From Pedobacter aquatilis (lineage in GTDB: Bacteria; Bacteroidota; Bacteroidia; Sphingobacteriales; Sphingobacteriaceae): a DNA stretch of 64,000 nt. The stretch is from contig NZ_JAUFPW010000013.1 of NCBI RefSeq assembly GCF_030409415.1, forward strand, positions 64,679-128,678, given 5' to 3'. Positions 44,770-53,575 of this stretch are shown piece after piece (the first letter of the stretch is position 1; every line of letters begins with the position of its first letter). The notes under the pieces are model-generated. The model had not been told where the DNA came from. It saw nothing but the letters and a program-made list of their open reading frames with translations, and did no database searches. Both the position numbers and the translations under genes were made by a program.

Positions 44770-46323
44770 ATGCAAGAAACTAAAATTTTGTGGGCCGATG
44801 ATGAAATCGACTTGCTAAAACCTCATATATTACTACTTAATGATAAAGGTTATACTGTGGATACCTTTACAAATGGCAATGATGCGCTAGAAGCGTTCGG
44901 TAAATCGCATTTCGATTTAGTTTTTTTAGATGAAAATATGCCGGGCATGACTGGCATAGAAACCTTATCAGCTATTAAAAATCTAAATCCTGATGTTCCG
45001 GTAGTTTTAATTACCAAAAGTGAAGAAGAAAACCTGATGGAAGATGCTATTGGTAGTAAGATAGACGATTATCTGATTAAGCCGGTAAACCCTAAACAAG
45101 TACTGCTTACCATTAAAAAGCTAATTGATAATAAGCGTTTGGTTAGTGAAAAAACCTCAATGGCTTATCAACAAGATTTTCGCCGGTTAGGTATGACTTT
45201 GAGCGATAAGCTTAATTACGAAGAATGGATTGATGTTTACAAGAAAATTGTTTTCTGGGAATTAGAGCTTGAAAAATTAGATGACCCACAAATGCATGAA
45301 ATTTTAACCATGCAAAAGCAGGAAGCAAATACACAATTCTCGAAATTCATAGAAGAGCATTATCTAGGTTGGATTAAAGAAAAAGACAAAGCGCCTTTAC
45401 TTTCAAACGAGTTATTAAAGAAAAAAGCTTTTCCGCACATTAACGATACCACTCCGGTATTTTTTATATTGATTGATAATCTTCGTTACGACCAGTGGAA
45501 AATCATTAATCCGTTAATTTCTGAGTATTTCCGTATTGATGAAGAAGATATGTACACCAGTATTCTTCCAACAGCAACTCAATACGCTCGAAACGCTATT
45601 TTTTCTGGCTTAATGCCTTTAGAAATGGAGAAACGTTTCCCTGCCTTATGGCAAAATGATGATGATGAAGGCGGAAAAAACATGCACGAAGAAGAGTTTT
45701 TAGCTGACAATATCAAGCGTAGCTTACGTAAAGATTGCAAGTTTAGCTACAATAAAATTCTAACTTTTGAGCAAGGCAAAGATTTAGTGGAGCAAACCAA
45801 TAACTTGCTTAAGAATGATTTTAATGCAATTGTTTTCAATTTTGTTGATATGTTAAGCCATGCCCGTACGGATATGCAGATGATACGCGAACTCGCAAAT
45901 GATGACGCAGCTTATCGATCTTTAACATTATCATGGTTTGAGCATTCGCCCTTATTCGATTTATTGAAAAAAATATCGCAAAAACAGGTTAAGGTTGTCA
46001 TCACTACAGATCACGGAACCATCCGTGTTAAAAAACCGGTTAAGGTAATTGGCGATAGAAGCACAAATACAAACTTAAGATATAAACAGGGCAGAAATTT
46101 AAACTTCAATGCGAAAGAGGTTTTTGCGATTAAAAACCCCCATGATGCCTTATTGCCGAAAATTAACATCAGCAGCAGTTATATCTTTGCAAGAGAAGAC
46201 AGCTATTTCGTTTATCCGAATAACTATAACCAATTTGTAAATTATTATAACGAAACGTTTCAGCATGGCGGAATTTCATTAGAAGAAATGATTATTCCTG
46301 TGGTAACGTATTCTCCAAGGTAG
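44770..46323 (+). CDS. porX: T9SS response regulator PorX (receiver plus PglZ domain)
   Basis: A 517-residue regulator. Residues 1-120 form a CheY-like receiver with acid pocket LWADDEID, phospho-acceptor Asp54 in VFLDENMPG and Lys in LIKPVNP. A helical linker follows, then a PglZ/alkaline-phosphatase-like domain (VFFILIDNLRYDQW, TSILPTATQYARNAIFSG, VVITTDHGTIRV). Known PorX proteins act with the PorY kinase to control type IX secretion and cleave oligonucleotides through the PglZ domain. The metal-site Asp and His appear present. It links to the T9SS adhesin at 10-14 kb. Confidence 0.95.
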   Translation: MQETKILWADDEIDLLKPHILLLNDKGYTVDTFTNGNDALEAFGKSHFDLVFLDENMPGMTGIETLSAIKNLNPDVPVVLITKSEEENLMEDAIGSKIDDYLIKPVNPKQVLLTIKKLIDNKRLVSEKTSMAYQQDFRRLGMTLSDKLNYEEWIDVYKKIVFWELELEKLDDPQMHEILTMQKQEANTQFSKFIEEHYLGWIKEKDKAPLLSNELLKKKAFPHINDTTPVFFILIDNLRYDQWKIINPLISEYFRIDEEDMYTSILPTATQYARNAIFSGLMPLEMEKRFPALWQNDDDEGGKNMHEEEFLADNIKRSLRKDCKFSYNKILTFEQGKDLVEQTNNLLKNDFNAIVFNFVDMLSHARTDMQMIRELANDDAAYRSLTLSWFEHSPLFDLLKKISQKQVKVVITTDHGTIRVKKPVKVIGDRSTNTNLRYKQGRNLNFNAKEVFAIKNPHDALLPKINISSSYIFAREDSYFVYPNNYNQFVNYYNETFQHGGISLEEMIIPVVTYSPR

Positions 46324-46340
46324 ATATTACAATAGCTCGT

Positions 46341-46432
46341 CGTCATTTCGAGTGCAGCGCAGCGGAATCGAGAAATCTTTTAACTTGAAAAAAAATAATT
46401 CCAAAGATTTCTCCGCATCAGTCGAAATGACG
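46341..46432. repeat. Inverted repeat family 4, complete copy
   Basis: The left arm (46341-46381) runs CGTCATTTCGA to GAGAAATCTTTT. The right arm (46402-46432) runs CAAAGATTTCTCCGC to TCGAAATGACG. It lies between porX and tsaE. A half copy is at 22953. Confidence 0.75.
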
Positions 46433-46485
46433 TTTAATAATTGTATGAAGATAACTCTAAAGGCAAAAGCGATACATTTATGTAT

Positions 46486-46493
46486 TACTTTTG
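46486..46493 (+). promoter_or_regulatory. -7 element of tsaE
   Basis: TACTTTTG, 15 bases before the ATG at 46509; no clear -33 element. It contains the TTG that opens the longer frame, so the ATG start is favoured. Confidence 0.45.
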
Positions 46494-46508
46494 CCTTTAT
46501 TTTTTATT

Positions 46509-46931
46509 ATGGAAATAACCGTTAATAGTATAGCCGATTTACCAAAAGTTGCCCAACAGCTTTTAGATTTTGCCAACGAAGAAAAGATTTTCATTTTTAA
46601 CGGCGAAATGGGTGCTGGCAAAACCACATTCATAAAAGTTTTATGCAACGCACTTGGCGTAACTGATGTTGTTTCAAGTCCAACATATTCCATCGTTAAT
46701 GAATATGTAAGTCAAAAAGGTTCAGTTTTTCATTTCGATTTTTACAGGATTAAAAATATTCAGGAAGCTTATGATTTAGGTTACGAAGAATACTTTTATG
46801 GCGGAGGAATTTGCCTGATTGAATGGCCTGAAAGAGTTGAAGAATTATTACCTGAAGAATTGATTAAAGTAGATATCGGCATTGCTGATGATGGGCAAAG
46901 AACATTTATCTTTTCCAAAGGACAGAATTAA
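46509..46931 (+). CDS. tsaE: tRNA threonylcarbamoyladenosine ATPase TsaE
   Basis: A 140-residue P-loop protein that powers the TsaBD complex making t6A37 in tRNA. Walker A is GEMGAGKTTFIK (about residues 33-44). VVSSPTYSIVNEY and FHFDFYRIKN are the conserved switch and Asp segments, and LIEWPERVEELLPEE is near the end. The start used is the ATG at 46509. A very GC-rich perfect hairpin follows at 46990. porX, tsaE and ald in a row is a familiar Bacteroidota order. Confidence 0.95.
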   Translation: MEITVNSIADLPKVAQQLLDFANEEKIFIFNGEMGAGKTTFIKVLCNALGVTDVVSSPTYSIVNEYVSQKGSVFHFDFYRIKNIQEAYDLGYEEYFYGGGICLIEWPERVEELLPEELIKVDIGIADDGQRTFIFSKGQN

Positions 46932-46989
46932 TAGTTTTTCTTGATTTTAATTAGAAAATGAACATTTAGCAATTATTGGCAATTTTAGT

Positions 46990-47046
46990 CCCGACAGCCG
47001 CGGCAGCCTCCCGAAGAAAAATCGGGAGGCTGCCGCGGCTGTCGGG
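46990..47046. repeat. Perfect 25-base GC-rich inverted repeat
   Basis: Arms 46990-47014 and 47022-47046 are exactly complementary over 25 bases, with a seven-base loop (AGAAAAA). The arm starts CCCGACAGCCGCGGCAGCC. It lies 58 bases after tsaE. There is only a short TTT after it, so it is not a standard terminator, though it would stop transcription-coupled decay or form a very stable hairpin. Confidence 0.9.
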
Positions 47047-47093
47047 TTTACAATTAAAGTTTTTTGCTAAAGCCGCTAGTTTGCTTAATAAAA

Positions 47094-47185
47094 CAGGCAG
47101 CTGAAGCAGCCTGCAATGATGGCAATTTTCTCCAAATGCACATTATCTGCAATCGCAATTCATTGCCGTTGGTTTCAACCAACGG
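47094..47185. repeat. Hairpin repeat family 2, copy 2
   Basis: It begins CAGGCAGCTGAAGCAGCCTG (itself a hairpin), then CAATGATGG, and ends with CCGTTGGTT/AACCAACGG (47166-47174 with 47177-47185). It matches the copy at 58294 closely and 30424 loosely. Confidence 0.7.
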
Positions 47186-47256
47186 ATTAAAAAACAGCTA
47201 AAAGAATTTATGGATTCTAGTAGATAAGCCTAGCCAAAAGCAGATTAGATGTTTAA

Positions 47257-47414
47257 TAGCCCCGACATACACGAAAATACTTTTGGTGTACCCTATTTCT
47301 TTACACCAACAACTATAAAAAAGCAAAAAAATTAGTTAGATAGCACTAACCTTAACAAAAGATTGTAGTATTGGCGGGAACAGATTTACAAAAGCACTAC
47401 AGGTTTTGCGCTAC
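47257..47414 (+). repeat. Structured repeat family 1, copy B (long form)
   Basis: It opens TAGCCCCGACATACACGAAA and TACTTTTGGTGTA, which pairs with TACACCAA (hairpin 47284-47308). A second arm GTTAG/CTAAC follows. The right core is CAAAAGATTGTAGTATTGGC then GGGA, with a tail ending TTTTGCGCTACAAA. The opening, core and tail are shared with copy A; the hairpin arms differ. Confidence 0.7.
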
Positions 47415-47532
47415 AAAAAAATTAGTGAAACCTGATTTCGGTTTTAGATTCCTTGCATTTAGTTATCAGGATTTTAACAGATTTTATGTACCTTCATCAA
47501 CCTAAAACATAAACATTTTTTTTTAATACATC

Positions 47533-48762
47533 ATGGCTACAGGATTACGCGAAGGAATGGCCGATATAGCTCGCCAGGGTTTACTGCAAACTCAGGAGGC
47601 GACCTTAGAAACCCGAAACAGAAAGAATAATCTAAACATCGGAATCCCAAAAGAAATATCTTTTCAGGAAAATAGAATTGCTTTAACACCTTTATCTGTA
47701 GCGCTTTTGGTTAATAATGGGCACAGCGTTATTTTGGAAAGTGGTGCAGGTATTGCAGCAAATTTTTCTGATACTGAATATGCAGAACAGGGTGCAAAAA
47801 TTGCCTACGATAAGAAGGAAGTTTTTGATTGTGATATTCTGGTAAAAATAGCCCCACCAATGTTAGAGGAAATTGCTCTAATGCACAAAGGGCAAACCTT
47901 AATTTCATCGTTGCAAACCGGAACGTTAAAGCAAGAATATCTTAAAGCTTTAATGCACAAAAAGATAAATGCGTTATGTTTTGAGCATTTGCGTGATGAA
48001 GGAAATATTTTGAGCGTAGTTAGAGCAATGAGCGAAATTGTGGGCTCTACATCTATATTAATTGCAGCAGAATATTTAAGCAATGTTACCGGTGGTAAAG
48101 GTTTAATGTTAGGTGGTTTTACAGGCGTGCCGCCTACTGAAATTGTAATTTTAGGCGCTGGAACCGTTGGTGAATATGCAGCAAGAACTGCATTGGCTTT
48201 AGGTGCAGAAGTTAAGGTTTTCGATAGTTCTATTTATCGCTTACGCCGTTTGCAGAATAATTTAGGGAATAGTAGAGTGTTTACATCTGTAATGCAGCCA
48301 ATTGTTTTAAACAAGGCCATTGTAACCTGCGATGTTGTAATTGGCGCAATCAGGGCAAGCCATGGACGAAGCCCTTGCATTGTAATGGAAGAAACAGTTG
48401 CCCGGATGAAACCACATTCTGTTGTTATTGATGTGAGCATAGATCAAGGCGGTTGCTTTGAAACTTCGGAGGTAACCAACCATACCAATCCAGTTTTCAG
48501 AAAATACGATGTGATTCACTATTGCGTTCCGAATATTGCCTCTCGTGTACCAAGAACTGCATCATACGCATTAACAAATATTTTTGCCCCGATTTTATTG
48601 GATATTGGTGAATTTGGTGGACTAATGAATATGGTTTGGAATAATCCTGGTATTCGCGAAGCGTTATACATTTACCAAGGCAATGTAACCAATAAAGATT
48701 TAGCAGATATGTTTAATTTGCCTTTTAAAGATTTGGAATTGTTAGTGGTTTCTAATCAGTAA
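47533..48762 (+). CDS. ald: Alanine dehydrogenase family protein
   Basis: A 409-residue NAD-dependent dehydrogenase of the alanine dehydrogenase / PNT-alpha family. A 34-residue N-terminal extension precedes the domain start (NIGIPKEISFQENRIALTP). The NAD fold has VILGAGTVGEYAARTALALG, and the family sequences KGLMLGGFTGVPPTEI and VIDVSIDQGGCFETS are present. It would convert L-alanine to pyruvate and ammonia. The extension is common in Bacteroidota members. The preceding 601 bases hold only repeats. A perfect inverted repeat separates it from a D-Ala-D-Ala dipeptidase gene. Confidence 0.9.
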   Translation: MATGLREGMADIARQGLLQTQEATLETRNRKNNLNIGIPKEISFQENRIALTPLSVALLVNNGHSVILESGAGIAANFSDTEYAEQGAKIAYDKKEVFDCDILVKIAPPMLEEIALMHKGQTLISSLQTGTLKQEYLKALMHKKINALCFEHLRDEGNILSVVRAMSEIVGSTSILIAAEYLSNVTGGKGLMLGGFTGVPPTEIVILGAGTVGEYAARTALALGAEVKVFDSSIYRLRRLQNNLGNSRVFTSVMQPIVLNKAIVTCDVVIGAIRASHGRSPCIVMEETVARMKPHSVVIDVSIDQGGCFETSEVTNHTNPVFRKYDVIHYCVPNIASRVPRTASYALTNIFAPILLDIGEFGGLMNMVWNNPGIREALYIYQGNVTNKDLADMFNLPFKDLELLVVSNQ

Positions 48763-48771
48763 ATTTTTTTT

Positions 48772-48835
48772 CGTCATTGCGAGGCACGAAGCAATCTTAT
48801 AATGAATGTAGATTGCTTCGTGCCTCGCAATGACG
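48772..48835. repeat. Inverted repeat family 3, perfect copy
   Basis: The 26-base arms 48772-48797 and 48810-48835 are exactly complementary with a 12-base loop. Each arm begins or ends with CGTCATTGCGAGGCACGAAG. It lies between ald and the dipeptidase gene. A longer, imperfect copy is at 31537. Confidence 0.9.
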
Positions 48836-48851
48836 ACAGCCTAAAAAACTT

Positions 48852-49529
48852 ATGAAAATAACTTTCCTATTTTTGCTTGTTTGCCTTTCTGCATTTGCTC
48901 AAACGAAACCGGAAGCATCACAAAAATTAGTTGTAGTTAATTCTTACAATCAATATCTGGCTTCTATCAAAACTAATCCAAACAATGAATTGGTAGAAAT
49001 AAAAAAAGCCATTCCGAGTATAAAATTAGATATACGATATGCTACAAAAAATAATTTTATGCAGCAGATAATGTATAAACAAGCTAGGGCTTTTGCCAGA
49101 AAACCTGTTGTAGAATCTTTAAAAAAAGTGCAAAAAGAGCTAAATAAAAAGGGCTTAGGGTTGAAAATATTCGATGGTTATCGCCCGTATAAAATTACGG
49201 TTGAGTTTTACAAAAAAGCAAGTGATAAAAATTTCGTTGCGAATCCGGCAAAAGGCTCTAAACACAATAGAGGTTGTGCGGTAGATTTAACGGTTATCAA
49301 TTTAAAAACTGGTAAAGAAGTAGAAATGGCAACGCCTTACGATAGTTTTTCGAAAGCTGCAGCCGCAAATTATGAACCTGTAACCGATATTGTTAGAAAA
49401 AACCGACAATATTTGATTACAGTAATGAAAAAAAACAAGCTGAATGTTCTAGATAACGAATGGTGGCATTACGATTTTCAAGGTTGGGACAGCTTTGATA
49501 TTATGGATATTCCTTTTGAAAAGCTATAA
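48852..49529 (+). CDS. D-alanyl-D-alanine dipeptidase (VanX-like, M15D)
   Basis: A 225-residue exported zinc peptidase. The signal peptide is KITFLFLLVCLSAFAQ. The M15D site is complete: IFDGYRPYKITVEFYK, SKHNRGCAVDLTVI (zinc His and Asp) and NEWWHYDFQGWDSFD (catalytic Glu and zinc His). It should cut D-Ala-D-Ala released from peptidoglycan, so nutrient recycling rather than vancomycin resistance is likely. It follows alanine dehydrogenase on the same strand, consistent with alanine use. Its last 6 bases overlap the convergent phosphatase gene. Confidence 0.92.
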   Translation: MKITFLFLLVCLSAFAQTKPEASQKLVVVNSYNQYLASIKTNPNNELVEIKKAIPSIKLDIRYATKNNFMQQIMYKQARAFARKPVVESLKKVQKELNKKGLGLKIFDGYRPYKITVEFYKKASDKNFVANPAKGSKHNRGCAVDLTVINLKTGKEVEMATPYDSFSKAAAANYEPVTDIVRKNRQYLITVMKKNKLNVLDNEWWHYDFQGWDSFDIMDIPFEKL

Positions 49530-50024
49530 ATGATGAGGAACGCCAAATTGGTCCATTTTAACTTTGGCTTTATCGCCTTTAACATTTAACCGGAAAATAA
49601 AATCATAATCATCATCGGTTAGCTCTTCTCTTGGGCGCTTTCCACCGAAGGCTTCGATAATCTCGAGAACAGTATTTGAATGGCCTGCAATAATAACTTT
49701 TTTGCCCAGGTAATTTGCTTTAACACTGTCAACCAGTGCTTTGATATCATTATACTCGATAACTTTTGGTATTACTAAAGAATCTAAAGTTTGTCGCGTT
49801 CTTTTGTAAGGTGTGGTATAAGCCGCGTCGAAATTTATCTTTTTTAAAAATTTTGCTAAATCTCCAGCTCTTGTTCTACCTTCGTCAGATAAATCAGGGT
49901 TTTTTTCCTGTGGATTCGATTTCTCCTTTTCTGCATGTCTAACTACCCAAACTTCTGTAGTTTGCGCATGTACATTTATCAGAAATAAAATTGATAACGA
50001 TAAGAGGCAAAAAAACTTTTTCAT
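49524..50024 (-). CDS. Exported histidine phosphatase family protein
   Basis: A 166-residue phosphoglycerate-mutase-like protein with a signal peptide (FFCLLSLSILFLINVHAQ). The catalytic motif VVRHAEKEKSN holds the nucleophile His, and TTPYKRTRQTLD and AGHSNTVLEII hold the other Arg and His. The size is that of SixA-like phosphatases, but this one is exported. Substrate unknown. It stands on the minus strand upstream of the dipeptidase end. Confidence 0.9.
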   Translation of the reverse strand: MKKFFCLLSLSILFLINVHAQTTEVWVVRHAEKEKSNPQEKNPDLSDEGRTRAGDLAKFLKKINFDAAYTTPYKRTRQTLDSLVIPKVIEYNDIKALVDSVKANYLGKKVIIAGHSNTVLEIIEAFGGKRPREELTDDDYDFIFRLNVKGDKAKVKMDQFGVPHHL

Positions 50025-50104
50025 TGCTTTTGATTTTGGTTATAAATATTCAAAAAAATATCGGATTGAGGAAAATAATATTCTAGAACAGGCTATGTAG
50101 TAAT

Positions 50105-51145
50105 TTAAGCTAAAACTGTAATCAATTTCTGTATTTGTTCTTCAGTATGCCAGCTAGAAATAATTACCCTGTTAATTGATGTATTATTTGTTCCCGGATA
50201 AGGAAAAGAGGATATTAGAATCTGCTTTTTCAAAAGTTTATCTGCTAATGCTGAATCATTAAATAAAAAAGCCGGAAAATTTGGCTCGAAAGAGCAGTTT
50301 GAATCAACCGATTCTTCAAAAAGCGTAATGTTTTCATTAAGCTTTTTTAATTCATTTTTATAAATTTCTTCACCATTTGCAAACGCAAATAAACCAGCAG
50401 CTGATGGTGGAGATGCACCAATAAATGTATTGGTAGATTTTAACTGTTCGATTATTTTTTTTGAACCGAGAATTACACCAGCATCAACACCTAATGCTTT
50501 CGCCATTGATGCAACCACTACACTTTCTATATTACTGCGTTTTGGAAGTTTTACATAAGCACCATAGCCATTATTATTTATGCCAATTCCATGAGAATCA
50601 TCAACAATTAGAATTATATTTTTATGGTTATCGATCTGCTCCAAAAAATTGAAATCGTAAATTTCCGGATGAAGGTTATTCATCGAGTTGCTGATTAAAA
50701 CCCAGTTTTTTTCTTTATCAGAATTTACTGTTTTTATAACATCATTGCTCCAACTTGTAAAGTTTTGGGAAATATTTGTTTGCTGAACTAACCAAAGTGC
50801 CGGATGTGTTGAAGGCGCATAAATTACCGAACCAAAATTTGAGAGTTCTTTCACAGCTAACTGGGCTGCCAAATAACCGCTTGATGTGACTAATGCAGCT
50901 TCTGCGTTACATCTTTTGGCGGCTTCATTTTCTGCTTCATTATAAATTCCGAGTTGAATATTGTTACTCCGACTCGTACCGTTGTTTAATCCGAATTTCT
51001 TTATTCCATCTATATATAATTTAATAAAATCATCATTTTGAGGAATGCCTAAATAAGCCGTTCCTCCAAAATACAAATATTCTTTCCCAGAAAAATTTAT
51101 TGTGCTGGCGAAGGGTTGATCAATCTCCTTGAAATCTAATTTCAT
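50105..51145 (-). CDS. PLP-dependent alpha-oxoamine synthase-like enzyme
   Basis: A 346-residue fold-type I PLP enzyme like BioF/KBL, shorter than the usual 390. Visible: FGGTAYLGIPQ near the start, FGLNNGTSRSNN, IVDDSHGIGINNN (PLP Asp/His) and VVASMAKALGVDAGV (Schiff-base Lys). Known relatives condense an amino acid with an acyl-CoA. The Ser/Thr changes around the active site leave the substrate open. It starts 3 bases after a GH18 lipoprotein gene, so they share a transcript. Because the window also has alanine-releasing enzymes, an envelope-linked role is possible, but not shown. Confidence 0.82.
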   Translation of the reverse strand: MKLDFKEIDQPFASTINFSGKEYLYFGGTAYLGIPQNDDFIKLYIDGIKKFGLNNGTSRSNNIQLGIYNEAENEAAKRCNAEAALVTSSGYLAAQLAVKELSNFGSVIYAPSTHPALWLVQQTNISQNFTSWSNDVIKTVNSDKEKNWVLISNSMNNLHPEIYDFNFLEQIDNHKNIILIVDDSHGIGINNNGYGAYVKLPKRSNIESVVVASMAKALGVDAGVILGSKKIIEQLKSTNTFIGASPPSAAGLFAFANGEEIYKNELKKLNENITLFEESVDSNCSFEPNFPAFLFNDSALADKLLKKQILISSFPYPGTNNTSINRVIISSWHTEEQIQKLITVLA

Positions 51146-51148
51146 TTA

Positions 51149-52165
51149 TTAATAGCTTCTGCTTAAAGTGTCATTTGCTGCTTTTATAATAGATTTTGCG
51201 CCACTATCATCATGGTAAAACTCCCAAAACATTATTCCATTGGCAATATCTTTAGCAAGTTTAGCTTTTTTCTTGGTAGTTGTTACACCGTTGTAATAAT
51301 ATTTTGTGTTGCCAATAAGAGCAGAATCGATATTTACATTAGCGTTTGCCGCAACAATATCGCGATAAGCAAGTGCAGAATTTGCTGCATTTTTTCCATA
51401 AGCCGGGATACCCAAAATAGCTTTCTCCTTTGGCATTCCTCTGGTGGTTAACCAATAATTTAAACTTGCAACCGCCATGTTGTAAGAAGCATGTTGGTAT
51501 GGTTCGGTTTTATCCCAACCGATTCCGTCGTAAACCATAATGTTAAAAAAATCAATCAGTGGAAAAACCTCAGTTTTCAAGCCATCTCTAATACTGCCCG
51601 CATAAACGCCAGGTGTAATAGCAGCGCTTAAAAATTTATTGTATTTGTGCAGCGAATCCGATAATTCCTTAATTAGTAAAACGAAATTATCTGCAGAGCC
51701 ATCTGCTATACTAGGGTATTCCCAATCCATATCTACGCCATCCAAATTATTAGTTTTTGCAAAATTAGTTACGTTTTTTACAAATAAGCTTCGCGATGCT
51801 TGTGTAGAAGCCATCGTTACAAAAATACTTCTGGTACCAGAAACGGAAATCCCAAATTTTAATCCATTTGATTTTGCTCTTTGCATAACCGAATTAAAAC
51901 GTGAGGGTTGTTCCAAAGTAGCTAAAGAACCATCAGGGTTAGGGTTTAGAAAAGCATAAAATAAATGTGTAATCATTTTATATTTCGATGCATTAATTGT
52001 TTCCGGGTCGCGGTAGCTTGGAAAATAGGAAACAATTTTAAAAGAATTATCGGGCGTGTAAGATACAGGCTGTAAGGTCGGATCTGGTGGAACCGATTCT
52101 CCTTTTTTGCAGGCACTAATTCCGAGTATCAAAATCAGCACATGCCACAGTAATATTTTTTTCAT
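51149..52165 (-). CDS. GH18 family lipoprotein (chitinase-like)
   Basis: A 338-residue lipoprotein (Cys19 in GISACKKG) with a glycoside hydrolase 18 domain. The catalytic signature LDGVDMDWEYPS (DGxDxDxE) is complete. Domain start FKIVSYFPSYRDPETI and late KAILGIPAYGKNA are typical of the family. GH18 enzymes cut beta-1,4 GlcNAc links in chitin, or release N-glycans. It is likely anchored in the outer membrane. It is directly followed by the PLP enzyme gene. Confidence 0.92.
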   Translation of the reverse strand: MKKILLWHVLILILGISACKKGESVPPDPTLQPVSYTPDNSFKIVSYFPSYRDPETINASKYKMITHLFYAFLNPNPDGSLATLEQPSRFNSVMQRAKSNGLKFGISVSGTRSIFVTMASTQASRSLFVKNVTNFAKTNNLDGVDMDWEYPSIADGSADNFVLLIKELSDSLHKYNKFLSAAITPGVYAGSIRDGLKTEVFPLIDFFNIMVYDGIGWDKTEPYQHASYNMAVASLNYWLTTRGMPKEKAILGIPAYGKNAANSALAYRDIVAANANVNIDSALIGNTKYYYNGVTTTKKKAKLAKDIANGIMFWEFYHDDSGAKSIIKAANDTLSRSY

Positions 52166-52223
52166 AGGTTCGGTTTTTAGGTTTCCGTTACATACGCAAT
52201 GCGATTAAATCATTAGTAATTGG

Positions 52224-53552
52224 TTAAAAATTTTCGTGGATATAAGTTATAATTCTTACCATTTCAGTCCTAACCTCAGCCGTAGGCTTAATGAAATTAT
52301 TGTTCATGAAAGAATAAATGTATGTTTTACCTTTTTTGGTAATCACGTATCCACTTTGGTTATGAACTCCCCCTAAAGAGCCGGTTTTACCGAAAACGAA
52401 AGGTTTATCAGTTTTTGGATAGGCATTTTTTAGCGTTCCGCTTTTTCCGCCGGCAGGCATCATATCAAATAGCTTTTCAGGATTATTAACCAAATGATAA
52501 ATGGAATCCAATAAATAAACATTATCTCTTGGTGTAAACAAATTCTGTCGAGATAATCCCGAACCATCAATCCATTTTACCTTATCGGGCAAGAAAGACA
52601 AATGATTTTTGGTTACATGTTGAATTGCCTTTACAGTACTTAATGTATCTCCAATTTGATTAGAAATAACCAATAACAAATGCTCTGCAATAAAGTTATC
52701 GCTTGGTAACATCATGTGTTTTAAAACTGAATCTCGTTTAGCACCTGCTAGAGTTTTTGCATCAGCCGGCATTTTCATCTTAATTAAGCCAATAGTTTTA
52801 TGTAGGGTATCTGATAAAACTTCAACCGTTGTTTGCGGACTTGTTTTGTAGGGATTTTGCTGATTATAATTCGGCCTAACCGCAACCGCTGGATAATGGA
52901 AATTGTTAGTAAGAAAATCTCTTGTGACTTGAAAATTCCCTGTTGTTTTAGTTGAATCGACTGTAAAACAGTGTGTAAAAACCTTCGGTACAATATTTAT
53001 TTTGTTAGCATTAACATAGCTGGAAGTTACCATATTATCCATAATTGGTAATTCCGTAATTTCTGGCTGATAATAAAAATCGTAATCATCCCATGCCCAA
53101 CCATCGCCAAAAAAAGTACCTGAATATCTGCCTGGGGCAAAAAATAATTTTTTAGTTGATGCTTGCAAAAAATTGTAAGCCGATTTATCTTTAACATTGA
53201 ACTGCAAAAACGAAGGGTCTCCTGTACCCCAAAAAATTAATGAATCATTTTTTTCGATGTATCGTAAGGCAGGCATCACCTCTGGAAGCATTTTTAAACT
53301 TGCAAAAAAAGTATAGAGTTTTGTGTTAGAAGCGGGTGTAAAATACTTGTCGGCATCTTTTTCGAAAATCATCCTTTTCTCACCCAAATTATAAAGCGCA
53401 AAGCCAACCTGATACTGCTGAATTACATCATTGTTTTTAAATTCTTTGGAAACCTTGCGGGCTATCGTTTTATCGGTAGAACAGCCAAATAATAAGCTTG
53501 TTAACAGTATTGAAAGGCATAAAATAATATTCAATAATTTGGTGGAAATCAT
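52224..53552 (-). CDS. S13 family D-Ala-D-Ala carboxypeptidase lipoprotein (PBP4-like)
   Basis: A 442-residue divergent member of the DacB/PBP4 family. It has a lipobox (LFGC, Cys24) and the three penicillin-binding motifs: FTPASNTKLYTFFAS (SxxK), DGSGLSRQNLFTPR (SxN) and FGKTGSLGGVHNQSGY (KTG). It should trim the last D-Ala from peptidoglycan or cut cross-links. The lipid anchor is unusual for PBP4 of proteobacteria. A TAAGTTTG -7 element is at 53576-53583 on the minus strand, about 20 bases before the start. Confidence 0.9.
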   Translation of the reverse strand: MISTKLLNIILCLSILLTSLLFGCSTDKTIARKVSKEFKNNDVIQQYQVGFALYNLGEKRMIFEKDADKYFTPASNTKLYTFFASLKMLPEVMPALRYIEKNDSLIFWGTGDPSFLQFNVKDKSAYNFLQASTKKLFFAPGRYSGTFFGDGWAWDDYDFYYQPEITELPIMDNMVTSSYVNANKINIVPKVFTHCFTVDSTKTTGNFQVTRDFLTNNFHYPAVAVRPNYNQQNPYKTSPQTTVEVLSDTLHKTIGLIKMKMPADAKTLAGAKRDSVLKHMMLPSDNFIAEHLLLVISNQIGDTLSTVKAIQHVTKNHLSFLPDKVKWIDGSGLSRQNLFTPRDNVYLLDSIYHLVNNPEKLFDMMPAGGKSGTLKNAYPKTDKPFVFGKTGSLGGVHNQSGYVITKKGKTYIYSFMNNNFIKPTAEVRTEMVRIITYIHENF

Positions 53553-53575
53553 ATTTAAAGTTATTATAAATTATA

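Noticed and set aside
46324..48850. Repeats considered as a CRISPR array
   Set aside because: The repeats are few, inverted and irregularly spaced, with no cas genes.
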